DNA from: Hyphomicrobiales bacterium
GTDB taxonomy: Bacteria > Pseudomonadota > Alphaproteobacteria > Rhizobiales > Phreatobacteraceae
NCBI GenBank assembly: GCA_017304475.1
Contig: JAFKKV010000015.1
Location: forward strand, 62,001 to 126,000
Direction of reading: 5' to 3'
Length of the DNA stretch: 64,000 nucleotides
A program made the translations under genes and the position numbers. The notes beneath the pieces are model-generated. The model saw only the letters and a program-made list of their open reading frames with translations. It had not been told where the DNA came from and searched no databases. Below are positions 8,964 through 20,314 of this stretch, one piece after another. The first letter of the stretch is position 1; every line of letters begins with the position of its first letter.

Positions 8964-9344
8964 TCAGCCGCCCCTGGGCATGTCGAGGCGGCACATCTCT
9001 TCGCCCGAAAAGGCGCGCGACCGGGTCAGGAAGCGCCGCTCGGTGCCGTTGTCGAGCGAGAACATGCCGCCACGCCCGGGCACGACGTCAATGATCAGCT
9101 GGGTATGGCGCCAGGCGGCGAATTGCGACGCGCTGATATAGACCGGCGCGCCGCCGATCTCGCCGAGCAGGATGTCGCGATCACCGATGATGAAATCGCC
9201 TTGCGGGTAACACATCGGCGACGAGCCGTCGCAGCAGCCGCCCGACTGATGGAACAGGACCGGTCCGTGCCGGGCCGTGAGGCTCTGGATCAGGTCGAGC
9301 GCGGCCGGCGTCGCGGTGACGCGATCAAGGAAGGCCTCCGTCAT
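8964..9344 (-). CDS. DUF779 family protein (aldehyde dehydrogenase partner)
   Basis: The product is 126 aa. The Cys-rich core HQSGGCCDGSSPMCYP and the segments GEIGGAPVYIS and DVVPGRGGMFSLDNGTERRFLTRSR are typical of DUF779 proteins, which are commonly encoded beside acetaldehyde-type dehydrogenases. The biochemical role of the family is not established; the Cys residues could bind a metal. The start at 9344 was chosen because it gives the family length. It lies 119 nt downstream of the dehydrogenase, in the same direction. The gap between them holds strong hairpins, which could tune the ratio of the two products. Confidence 0.85.
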   Translation of the reverse strand: MTEAFLDRVTATPAALDLIQSLTARHGPVLFHQSGGCCDGSSPMCYPQGDFIIGDRDILLGEIGGAPVYISASQFAAWRHTQLIIDVVPGRGGMFSLDNGTERRFLTRSRAFSGEEMCRLDMPRGG

Positions 9345-9382
9345 GATGGACCTCTCGTCCGCGGGAGAACGGGAAATAAAGG

Positions 9383-9455
9383 CCCGGCACGACCATCGCA
9401 CCGAACGGTGCGGGGGCCGTGCCGGGAAAGGTCGCCCGGCGGGGAAGCGCCGGGC
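9383..9455. other. Hairpin cluster between the aldehyde dehydrogenase and DUF779 genes
   Basis: Three inverted repeats are stacked here: CCCGGCACG (9383-9391) with CGTGCCGGG (9418-9426), enclosing CGCACCG (9397-9403) with CGGTGCG (9406-9412), then GCCCGGCG (9434-9441) with CGCCGGGC (9448-9455). There is no long T tract, so this is more likely a processing or attenuation structure than a simple terminator. Confidence 0.5.
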
Positions 9456-9463
9456 GGCGGGGA

Positions 9464-10981
<1,518 letters not shown>

Positions 10982-11074
10982 TGTTTCCTCCAGACTTGCG
11001 CCATCGCGGCGGAGCGAGCCGGAGGATCGGCGGGACTGCCTGGCCTGTCAGGATGGCCAGCGCGCTTTGCGCGC

Positions 11075-11104
11075 CCGATGTGTCGCAGGATTGCGACACA
11101 TCGG
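11075..11104. promoter_or_regulatory. Palindromic operator upstream of the aldehyde dehydrogenase
   Basis: Two perfect 13-bp arms, CCGATGTGTCGCA (11075-11087) and TGCGACACATCGG (11092-11104), are separated by 4 nt. The site lies about 95-125 nt upstream of the dehydrogenase ATG, and its TGTCGCA/TGCGACA core is a plausible binding site for the Fis-type helix-turn-helix of the adjacent regulator. A second small inverted repeat, GCGCGC-TTT-GCGCGC, sits at 11060-11074. No -24/-12 element was found downstream of it. Confidence 0.65.
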
Positions 11105-11157
11105 CTTGCCCGGAAGCATCCTTTGACCAGGAAGGGGTGTGATTGCAGCCACCAGCC

Positions 11158-12141
11158 TCAGCGCGGCCGCTCCAGGCCGAGCCGGGCGAGCTTGCGGTGC
11201 AGCGTCGCCCGGCTGACGCCGAGGAGCCGGGCCGCGGCGGAGACATTGCCGTGTGCGCGCGACAGCGCCCGCTGCACGGCACCACGCTCGGCGGAGGCGA
11301 GGTCCTCGGCCGGGCTCGCCGGCTCGCCGGCCAGCAGATCCTCGGCCGGGAACGGCCGGGCGAGATGCGCATCGGTCAGTCCATAAGCAAGCCGCGCCGC
11401 GCGGCTCGCGCCGATCACCAGGTCCTCGCGGTCGACCGCCAGCAGGCCGCCCATGCCGCGGCCGTTATCCTCGCCGACCAGGATCCGCGCATGGCGGAAG
11501 CTCTCGCGGAAATGGCTCGCCTCGATCCGGTGCGCCGCCTCGTTGGTGGCGGCCGCGATCAGTTTCAGCATGGCCGGCGTCAGGTCGGACCGGCAGGTGG
11601 ACACGTCGAGCGCGGCACAGAGCCTGCCCCTGGCGTCGAAGATCGGCGCCACCGTGCAGCTCAGCCCGATATTGCGCGTCAGGAAATGCTGATCCCGGTG
11701 GATGGTCAGGGCGCGCGCCTCGGCAAGGCAGGTGCCGACGCCATTGGTGCCCTCGCTCGCCTCGCTCCAGACCATGCCGGTCCACAGGCCGAACCTGAGA
11801 AAGTCGGCATCGTCTCCGGCGACAGCGCGCCGGTCGAGCGGCACGCCGTCGCGGTCGGTCAGCATGACGCAGCAGCCGGCCTCGCCGACCGCCTGAAACA
11901 GCCTGTCCATGGTCGCCTGCGACAGCCGCACCAGCAGCTCCATGCGCTCCAGCGCGGCACCGAACGCGGCCTGGTCGAGGCGCTGCGGCGGGCGGCCGTG
12001 ATCGGGGTCGAGACCATGGGTCTTCAGCGAGCGTGACCAGGAGGCGGCAACAGCCGATTGCGCGGTCGCGGCGCCGTCGCTCAGCGTCGAATAGATCAGA
12101 TCGGCGTGATGCGGCCTGCCTGTTGCAACCATGCCCGCCAT
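11158..12141 (-). CDS. AcoR-like GAF/Fis-HTH regulator lacking the AAA+ domain
   Basis: The product is 327 aa, about half the length of AcoR-type activators. Residues 25-210 hold the AcoR N-terminal GAF region (AASWSRSLKTHGLDP, EGTNGVGTCLAE, FLTRNIGLSCTVAPIFDARG). Residues 210-260 are a short PAS-like linker (VDREDLVIGASRAARLAYGL). Residues about 285-325 are a Fis-type HTH_8 (ALSRAHGNVSAAARLLGVSRATLHRKL). The entire sigma-54-interacting ATPase, including the GAFTGA loop, is absent, so it cannot activate sigma-54 polymerase by the usual route and presumably works at a sigma-70 promoter. The open frame is clean, so this is a stable architecture rather than a fresh deletion. It probably controls the adjacent aldehyde dehydrogenase. 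Confidence 0.85.
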   Translation of the reverse strand: MAGMVATGRPHHADLIYSTLSDGAATAQSAVAASWSRSLKTHGLDPDHGRPPQRLDQAAFGAALERMELLVRLSQATMDRLFQAVGEAGCCVMLTDRDGVPLDRRAVAGDDADFLRFGLWTGMVWSEASEGTNGVGTCLAEARALTIHRDQHFLTRNIGLSCTVAPIFDARGRLCAALDVSTCRSDLTPAMLKLIAAATNEAAHRIEASHFRESFRHARILVGEDNGRGMGGLLAVDREDLVIGASRAARLAYGLTDAHLARPFPAEDLLAGEPASPAEDLASAERGAVQRALSRAHGNVSAAARLLGVSRATLHRKLARLGLERPR

Positions 12142-12401
12142 CCGTTTCCACCCGATTCCGCGTCGTTTTGAGCGATGAACGTCAAATGCCTCATCGCCGA
12201 CATGCGGTTTTGCCTAGTTTCCGACCACATTCCGGGGAAAGTCAATCGCGACAATAGACGCACCCGCTTCCCCCAGCGGGTCGCGCGAGCCGCCTTGCGG
12301 CCTCGCCCGGGCTCGCTATTCTCAGGTTCCAAGCGCCGATGGTGCTCCTTTCGACGGAGCCACCGATAGAGCTGCATGACGAGACAGGGAGGAGATCGCG
12401 G

Positions 12402-14354
<1,953 letters not shown>

Positions 14355-14373
14355 ATGTTAAGCCCCTGCCCCA

Positions 14374-14817
14374 CTATGAAGCCGCCTGCGCCCGCGGCTT
14401 CAGGATCGCGTAATTGCCATTGGCCTGGGCGATCAGCTTGTCGTCGACGTGGAGCCGGGAATCGAGATTGGCGATGGTCCGCCCGCGGTTGAGCAGGACC
14501 GTGGTGCAACGGATGATGCCTGAAGGCACCGGGCGAAAATAGCTGATCTTGATCTCGATGGTCGCACAGGTCTCGCCCTCTTCCAGGGTCGGGTAGAGCG
14601 CGACGCCCATGCCGGTATCGGCGAGGGCATAAAGCACCGCGCCATGGGTGACCCGATGCGGATTGTAATGAAGGTCGGGCGCGATCTCGATCGAGCAGAT
14701 GCTGTGACCCGGGCCCTGTTCGTCGATGCGCAGCTGGATCGTCTCGGCGAAGGGATGAAACATCAATGCGCGTGGTGATGGCGTCAAGACTGGCTCCTCG
14801 GCATGGCGACCCGGCAT
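14374..14817 (-). CDS. PaaI-type hotdog thioesterase
   Basis: The product is 147 aa. The hotdog helix HGAVLYALADTGMGVAL and the strand pattern IEIKISYFRPVPSG are typical of PaaI/YbgC-type acyl-CoA thioesterases. ATG 14817 is the longest start; a TTG at codon 11 with GAGGAG six bases upstream, or ATG 14763, would give a slightly shorter protein and may be real. The gene is divergent from the FAD monooxygenase and convergent with the sigma-54 activator, ending 19 nt from it. The substrate is unknown, but placement beside a ketone-type monooxygenase would fit a CoA ester or ester side product. Confidence 0.8.
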   Translation of the reverse strand: MPGRHAEEPVLTPSPRALMFHPFAETIQLRIDEQGPGHSICSIEIAPDLHYNPHRVTHGAVLYALADTGMGVALYPTLEEGETCATIEIKISYFRPVPSGIIRCTTVLLNRGRTIANLDSRLHVDDKLIAQANGNYAILKPRAQAAS

Positions 14818-14900
14818 GAGGTGATATCACCTGGCGCGGCCGCTGCCGTGCCCCGAGACCATCGGCCTTAGGTCACATGGCGCGCGCCCGGCGGAGCGAT

Positions 14901-14938
14901 GCGCCACATGTGGCGCCCGCCACAGCCTGCCACGTGGC
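14901..14938. promoter_or_regulatory. Candidate activator sites upstream of the monooxygenase promoter
   Basis: A perfect 16-bp palindrome GCGCCACATGTGGCGC (14901-14916) is followed by a second palindrome GCCACGTGGC (14929-14938). They share the GCCAC/GTGGC core and lie about 75-110 nt upstream of the sigma-54 promoter, the usual position for upstream activator sites of a Fis-type regulator. Confidence 0.6.
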
Positions 14939-15010
14939 GGCCTCGGGCGCACGCCCTGCGCCTCACTGGAAAGTCTCACTATTCCAGAGAGTTCTCCTGC
15001 TCGCCCGTCC

Positions 15011-15026
15011 TGGCACGGCGCTTGCG
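15011..15026 (+). promoter_or_regulatory. Sigma-54 (-24/-12) promoter of the FAD monooxygenase gene
   Basis: TGGCACG-GCGC-TTGCG is an essentially perfect match to the sigma-54 consensus TGGCACG-N4-TTGCW, with the invariant GG and GC at the correct 10-nt separation. It ends 56 nt before the gene start, with palindromic activator sites upstream and a sigma-54 activator gene next door. Confidence 0.88.
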
Positions 15027-15081
15027 CAACTCGCCGCAGCCGCCCTCGGCAAACGAAGGGCTCGGTCCGCAGGAGGAAACA

Positions 15082-16884
15082 ATGCTCGACACATCACCCA
15101 ATGGCCAGGTCACCCAGCTTCTCGACAGGCTCGCGACGGCGCTGGCGAAGGGCGACATCGAAGCCGCCGTCGATCTGTTCCAGGAGGATTGCTACTGGCG
15201 CGACCTCGTCGCCTTCACCTGGAACATCAAGACCGTCGAAGGCCGCGACCAGGTCCGCGACATGCTCGCCGCCCAGCTCGGCCATACCAGGCCGAAGAAC
15301 TTCGCCATCGCGGCGGGCGAAGATGCGACCCATGCCGACGGCGTGACCGAAAGCTGGATCGAGTTCGAAACCGGGGTGGCGCGCGGCTTCGGCCATATCC
15401 GCCTGAAGGACGGCCGGATCTGGACGCTGCTCACCACCATGGCCGAGCTCAAGGGCCACGAGGAGCCGCTCGGCCATGCCCGCCCGCTCGGCGCCAAGCA
15501 TGGCGCGGCCAGAAACCGCAAGACCTGGACGGAGGAGCGCCAGGAGGAGGCGGCCGAACTCGGCTTCTCGCGCCAGCCCTATTGCCTGATCGTCGGCGGC
15601 GGCCAGGGCGGCATCGCGCTCGGCGCGCGGCTGCGCCAGCTCGGCGTGCCCACCATCATCATCGAGCGCAATGCCCGAGCCGGCGACAGCTGGCGCAAGC
15701 GCTACAAGTCGCTCTGCCTGCACGACCCGGTCTGGTACGACCACCTGCCCTATATCGACTTCCCCAGGAACTGGCCGGTCTTCGCGCCCAAGGACAAGAT
15801 CGGCGACTGGCTGGAAATGTATGCCAAGGTGATGGAGCTGAACTATTGGAGCTCGACCACCGCCAAGAGCGCCTCCTATGACGAGGCGGCGAGGGAATGG
15901 ACCGTGGTCGTCGAGCGCGACGGCCGGGAGATCGTGCTCAAGCCGAAGCAATTGGTGCTCGCAACCGGCATGTCGGGCAAGGCCAACATGCCCCACTTCA
16001 AGGGCATGGACGTCTTCGAGGGCGAGCAGCAGCACTCCTCGCAACATCCCGGCCCCGAGGCCTATGCCGGCAAGAAAGTGGTGGTCATCGGCGCCAACAA
16101 TTCGGCCCATGACATTTGCGCCGCACTTTGGGAAGGCGGCGCCGACGTCACCATGGTCCAGCGCTCGTCGACCCATATCGTCAAATCGGACTCGCTGATG
16201 GAGCTCGGCCTCGGTTCGCTCTATTCCGAAAAGGCGGTGGAGGCCGGCATCACCACCCGCAAGGCGGACCTGATCTTCGCGTCCCTGCCCTACCGGATCA
16301 TGCACGAATTCCAGAGGCCGGTTTACGACGCCATCCGCGAACGCGACGCGGCATTCTACGACCGGCTGGAAAAGGCCGGCTTCATGCTCGATTTCGGCGA
16401 TGACGGCTCTGGCCTGTTCATGAAATATCTCAGGCGCGGTTCCGGCTATTACATCGACGTCGGGGCCTGCGAACTCGTCGCCGACGGCCGCATCAAGCTG
16501 AAGAGCGGTGTCGGCATCAGGGAATTGACCCGCAAGGCCGTCATCCTCTCCGACGGCACCGAGCTGCCGGCCGATCTCGTCGTCTATGCCACCGGCTATG
16601 GCTCGATGAACGGCTGGGCCGCCGACCTCATTTCCCGCGAGGTCGCCGACAAGGTCGGCAAGTGCTGGGGCCTCGGTTCGTCCACCACCAAGGACCCCGG
16701 CCCCTGGGAAGGCGAGCAGCGCAACATGTGGAAGCCGACGCAGCAGGAGGCGCTGTGGTTCCACGGCGGCAACCTGCACCAGTCGCGCCACTATTCCCAA
16801 TATCTGGCGCTGCAGATCAAAGCCCGGCAGGAAGGTATCGCCACGCCCGTCTACGGCCTTCAGACGGTGCACCATCTGTCGTGA
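15082..16884 (+). CDS. FAD/NADPH-dependent monooxygenase (FMO/BVMO-like) with N-terminal NTF2 domain
   Basis: The product is 600 aa. Residues 1-125 form a SnoaL/NTF2-like domain (LATALAKGDIEAAVDLFQED ... WIEFETGVARGFGHIRL). Residues 165-590 form a flavin monooxygenase with an FAD site (CLIVGGGQGGIALGARL), an FMO/BVMO-like signature FEGEQQHSSQH, the NADPH site VVVIGANNSAHD and the ATGYGSMNGW segment. The start at 15082 is preceded by AGGAGGAAAC; the frame upstream to 14899 covers the promoter and was rejected. Transcription from the sigma-54 promoter at 15011-15026 and activation by the regulator at 12402-14354 are strongly suggested. The substrate is unknown; ketones or aromatic ketones are typical of the group. 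Confidence 0.9.
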   Translation: MLDTSPNGQVTQLLDRLATALAKGDIEAAVDLFQEDCYWRDLVAFTWNIKTVEGRDQVRDMLAAQLGHTRPKNFAIAAGEDATHADGVTESWIEFETGVARGFGHIRLKDGRIWTLLTTMAELKGHEEPLGHARPLGAKHGAARNRKTWTEERQEEAAELGFSRQPYCLIVGGGQGGIALGARLRQLGVPTIIIERNARAGDSWRKRYKSLCLHDPVWYDHLPYIDFPRNWPVFAPKDKIGDWLEMYAKVMELNYWSSTTAKSASYDEAAREWTVVVERDGREIVLKPKQLVLATGMSGKANMPHFKGMDVFEGEQQHSSQHPGPEAYAGKKVVVIGANNSAHDICAALWEGGADVTMVQRSSTHIVKSDSLMELGLGSLYSEKAVEAGITTRKADLIFASLPYRIMHEFQRPVYDAIRERDAAFYDRLEKAGFMLDFGDDGSGLFMKYLRRGSGYYIDVGACELVADGRIKLKSGVGIRELTRKAVILSDGTELPADLVVYATGYGSMNGWAADLISREVADKVGKCWGLGSSTTKDPGPWEGEQRNMWKPTQQEALWFHGGNLHQSRHYSQYLALQIKARQEGIATPVYGLQTVHHLS

Positions 16885-16951
16885 GCTAGCCCAACCGCCC
16901 GGGTCGCTCGCTGCGATCCGGGCGCTGGACGGCAAGCTCGCCGCGCCGCGC

Positions 16952-17776
16952 TCATCCCCCCTTGACCGCGCCGGCGGTGAGGCCGGCGATGATCTGGCGC
17001 TGGGCGAAGACGGTGAGCAGCAGCACCGGCAGCGTGACGATCAGGGCGGCCGCGGCGAGCGGCCCCCAGCTCAGCTGGTCGAACGAGATCATGTTGTAGA
17101 CCGCCACCGGCAAGGTGCGGGTCTCGCGCCCGGCGAGCACGATGCCGAAGACGAAATTGTTCCAGGAAAAGATCACCGCCAGGATGAAGGCGACCGCGAT
17201 CCCCGGCCGCGCGATCGGCAGCGCCACGTGGCGGAAGATCTGCCAGCGGCTGGCGCCGTCGATGAAGGCCGCCTCTTCCAGCTCCATCGGCGTGGTCTCG
17301 AAATAGCCGATCATGATCCAGATGACGATCGGCACGGTCACCACCAGGTGAATGATGATCTGCGGCCAGAGCGTGCCGAGCAGGCCGAGCCACTGGAACA
17401 CCAGGAACAGCGGTATCAGATAGGACAGGCCCGGCGTGATGCGGGCGATCAGGATGACGATCGCCGCCTTGTGCGCCCGCATGCGGGCAATGCCGTAGCC
17501 GGCGGGAACCCCGATCACCAAGGCGAACAGGGTGGCCGTGCCGGTGACGATCAGGCTGTTGAAGAAATAGGTGGTGAAGCGGTTGGACGAGAGGACGGTG
17601 GCGTAATTCTCCCAGGCGAAACGGCTGGGAATGAGGATCGGCGGATAGGTCGCGTTGTCGATCTCGAACTTGACCGACAGCGACGCCATCCAGACGAAGA
17701 ACAGGATCGCCGGCGAGACGATGACGAACAGCGCGAAGGCGAGCCCGATACGGCCGAGGATGGATCTGGCATTCAT
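16952..17776 (-). CDS. ABC sugar-type transporter permease (MalG/UgpE-like)
   Basis: The product is 274 aa with six membrane segments and the EAA loop EEAAFIDGASRWQIFRHVALP that contacts the ATPase. It belongs to the MalG-type CUT1 family of inner-membrane permeases. Its ATG overlaps the stop of the upstream permease (ATGA at 17773-17776). It is the last gene of the three-gene binding protein-permease-permease operon. No ATP-binding subunit follows; the next gene is the convergent monooxygenase. Confidence 0.9.
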   Translation of the reverse strand: MNARSILGRIGLAFALFVIVSPAILFFVWMASLSVKFEIDNATYPPILIPSRFAWENYATVLSSNRFTTYFFNSLIVTGTATLFALVIGVPAGYGIARMRAHKAAIVILIARITPGLSYLIPLFLVFQWLGLLGTLWPQIIIHLVVTVPIVIWIMIGYFETTPMELEEAAFIDGASRWQIFRHVALPIARPGIAVAFILAVIFSWNNFVFGIVLAGRETRTLPVAVYNMISFDQLSWGPLAAAALIVTLPVLLLTVFAQRQIIAGLTAGAVKGG

Positions 17777-18714
17777 GATTCACCGCCGGTTTCGTTCCAG
17801 TGCATCCGGCCGCGCAGATAAAGCATGACCGCCGAGAGCCCGACGATGATGGCGAAGAAGACCACGGCGATCGCCGAGGCATAACCGACATCGTAATAAA
17901 CGAAGGCGACGCTGTAGAGGTAGAGGTTGATCGTCTCCGACGCCGTGCCGGGTCCGCCCTGGGTGATCGCGAAGATGATGTCGAAGCTCTTCACCGCATC
18001 GATCATGCGGATCATCGCGGCGATGAACAGGAACGGCGTCACCAGCGGCAAGGTGATGTAGCGGAACGCCTGCCACTGGGTAGCGCCGTCGATGAAGGCG
18101 CTTTCATAGGGGTCGGTCGGCAGCGCCGCCAGGCCGCCGAGCACGATCAGCATGACCAGCGGCGTCCATTGCCAGGTCTCGACCAGGACCAGGGACGGAA
18201 TGACCGTGGAGGGGTGGAACACCCACAGCTGGGCCGGCAGGCCGACCAGCGACAGCAAGTAGTTGAGCACGCCGAGCTGGGGATGGAACATCATGGTCCA
18301 GACCAGGGCGATGGCGACCGGCGTCGCCATCATCGGCAGGATGAACAGCCCGCGCAGGAAGCCGCGCATCGGGAACCGGGTGTTGAACAGCACGGCCGCG
18401 AAGGTGCCGAGGATCAGCGGCAGGATCACCGACAGCGCGGTATAGATCAGGGTCGTCACGACGGATTCGACGAAACGCGGGTCGGTCGGCAACCTCAGAT
18501 AATTGGCCAGGCCGACATAGGTCGTCGGCGAGCCGATCTTCCACTCATTGACGCTCATCCAGACGGTGAACACCCAGGGGAAGACGATGATCGCGAGAAC
18601 CACGATCATCGCCGGCACCACGAAGGGCCAGTAGGACGGGCGCCGGAGACCGCCTCCGGCGGTGGCGGCGCCCGGCGCGGTCTCGGCCGCCCCGGTCAAG
18701 GATGTCTCGCTCAC
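17773..18714 (-). CDS. ABC sugar-type transporter permease (MalF/UgpA-like)
   Basis: The product is 313 aa. Six membrane segments follow a cytosolic N-terminus of about 25 residues. The EAA motif is YESAFIDGATQWQAFRYITLP. The start is GTG 18714, which overlaps the TGA of the binding-protein gene (GTGA), so the upstream extension of the frame was discarded. It pairs with the MalG-like permease to form the channel. The substrate is not readable from sequence; a carbohydrate or polyol is usual for the family. Confidence 0.9.
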   Translation of the reverse strand: MSETSLTGAAETAPGAATAGGGLRRPSYWPFVVPAMIVVLAIIVFPWVFTVWMSVNEWKIGSPTTYVGLANYLRLPTDPRFVESVVTTLIYTALSVILPLILGTFAAVLFNTRFPMRGFLRGLFILPMMATPVAIALVWTMMFHPQLGVLNYLLSLVGLPAQLWVFHPSTVIPSLVLVETWQWTPLVMLIVLGGLAALPTDPYESAFIDGATQWQAFRYITLPLVTPFLFIAAMIRMIDAVKSFDIIFAITQGGPGTASETINLYLYSVAFVYYDVGYASAIAVVFFAIIVGLSAVMLYLRGRMHWNETGGES

Positions 18715-20036
18715 GTCCGCTCGCTGCGCTCCAGGATCGGCCGGAACTGGTCGGTGGCCTTTTTCAGCTCGGTCGCGGGGTCGGCGCCCGACAGCGTCGC
18801 GGTCACCGCCGCGCCGACGATGTCGCGGAACTCCGCCACCGGAATGACCACCGGCAGGCCGAGCTTGCTGATCTTCGCGGAATCGATCACCGAGCCCAGC
18901 CACTCCGCCGGCATCTTGACGCCCTTGCGAACGTCGGCGTCATTGAGGATCGAATTGCGGAACGGCACGCCGCCGCCGGCCTGCAGCAGGCGCGCGCCCT
19001 GCACCTTGCTGACCGCCCATTGGCAATAGAGGAAGGCCGCTTCCTTGTTCTTGCTGGTCTGGGCGATGCCGATGCCGTCGCCATAGGTGGCCGAATAACC
19101 GCCCTTGGGGCCCTTCGGCACCACGGCGTAACCGACCTTGCCGACCACCCGGGAGGCATTGGGATCTTCCAGCGGCGGCGCCCAGCCGACGCCGTCGAGC
19201 CACATGGCGGCGCGGCCCTGCGTGAAGGCGGCCATGGATTCCATCCAGTTGAAACCGACGACCCCGGCCGGCGCGGTCTTGGTCATCAGCCGCTGGAAAT
19301 ATTTGGTCGCCTCGATCGCCTCCGGGCCATCGGTGAGAATATTGCCCCTGGCATCGAGGAATTCGCCGCCATAGTTCAAGAAGAAATTGCCCCACAGCGC
19401 CATATTGGCGTTGCGCAGGCCGCGCCCGACAAAGCCGGAAATGCCGGCCGCGGGATCATGCAGGGTTTCGGCGGCCCGCATCATCTCGTCGAAATTGGTC
19501 GGCAGCGCGACGTTCTTCTTCTGGAAGATCTCCTTGTTCCAGTAGAGAATGAAATAGTCGACCGACCAGGGCAGCGAATGCAGCGCGCCTTTGTCATTCC
19601 TGGCATATTGCAGGCCGGCGGCCGAAAAATCGCCCTCCGTCAGGTCGGCGGTCGTCAGCGCGGGATCCTTGAGGAAACCCGACATGTCGGCGAGCCAGCC
19701 GGCCTTTTCGAACTGGCGCTTCTGCACGTGGTAGCTCAGATGCACCACGTCGAAGCTCGGTCTGCCCGAGGTCAGCTCGATCACCGCCTTCTGGCGCTGC
19801 TGCTGCTCGGGGATGACCTCCGAGCCGATCTTGATGCCGGTGAGCTCGGTGAATTCGCCGGCCGTGCGCTGCAAAAGGTCGCCGCGCGGCCCCTTGACCA
19901 GGTTCACTTCGAGCGTGGTGCCGGCAAATTTCCGCCATTGCGGCTCGGCGCGTGCGGGCAGGCCGGACAGGCCGAGCGCACCGGCGGCGGCGGTGCCCGC
20001 CAGCATGCTGCGTCGTGACATCGAAGAATAGGTCAT
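18711..20036 (-). CDS. ABC transporter substrate-binding protein (CUT1/SBP type 1), Tat-exported
   Basis: The product is 441 aa. The N-terminus SRRSMLAGTAAAGALGLSG ending at ARA is a twin-arginine-like signal peptide. The mature part shows the type 1 SBP pattern (LTGIKIGSEVIPEQQQRQKAV, FDVVHLSY, HSLPWSVDYFILYWNKEIFQ, GRAAMWLDG). ATG 20036 is preceded by GGGAGG. It is the first gene of the operon and is coupled to the MalF-like permease. The cognate ATPase must be supplied from elsewhere, as happens for shared MsmK/UgpC-like ATPases. Confidence 0.9.
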   Translation of the reverse strand: MTYSSMSRRSMLAGTAAAGALGLSGLPARAEPQWRKFAGTTLEVNLVKGPRGDLLQRTAGEFTELTGIKIGSEVIPEQQQRQKAVIELTSGRPSFDVVHLSYHVQKRQFEKAGWLADMSGFLKDPALTTADLTEGDFSAAGLQYARNDKGALHSLPWSVDYFILYWNKEIFQKKNVALPTNFDEMMRAAETLHDPAAGISGFVGRGLRNANMALWGNFFLNYGGEFLDARGNILTDGPEAIEATKYFQRLMTKTAPAGVVGFNWMESMAAFTQGRAAMWLDGVGWAPPLEDPNASRVVGKVGYAVVPKGPKGGYSATYGDGIGIAQTSKNKEAAFLYCQWAVSKVQGARLLQAGGGVPFRNSILNDADVRKGVKMPAEWLGSVIDSAKISKLGLPVVIPVAEFRDIVGAAVTATLSGADPATELKKATDQFRPILERSERT

Positions 20037-20314
20037 TGTTGTTGTTCCTCCCTCGGGGCTTGGCCCTGTTGAAGGGAAGACTACGGCTTGCCCCCGCCCT
20101 TGCAAGTGCCAAGTCGGCGCCTTCACCGAATCGTGCCGGCGGGCGGCAGGCCCAACGATGGCGGCAGCAGCGGCCTTGGGCCGCATCACACGGGACAGAC
20201 CTTGGCGGAAGGCTTGGTGGCGCGCTTGGCATTGGACAAGTCGGCGCGCGTGCCGCAATGAGCGTGCGAGCCGATCAGGCGACCGTGAATCGGCCCGTTG
20301 CGCCAGGGCATGCC

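Noticed and set aside
10982..11074. A sigma-54 promoter for the aldehyde dehydrogenase
   Set aside because: No TGGCAC-N5-TTGC-like pair with correct GG/GC spacing could be found on the minus strand between the palindrome and the gene.
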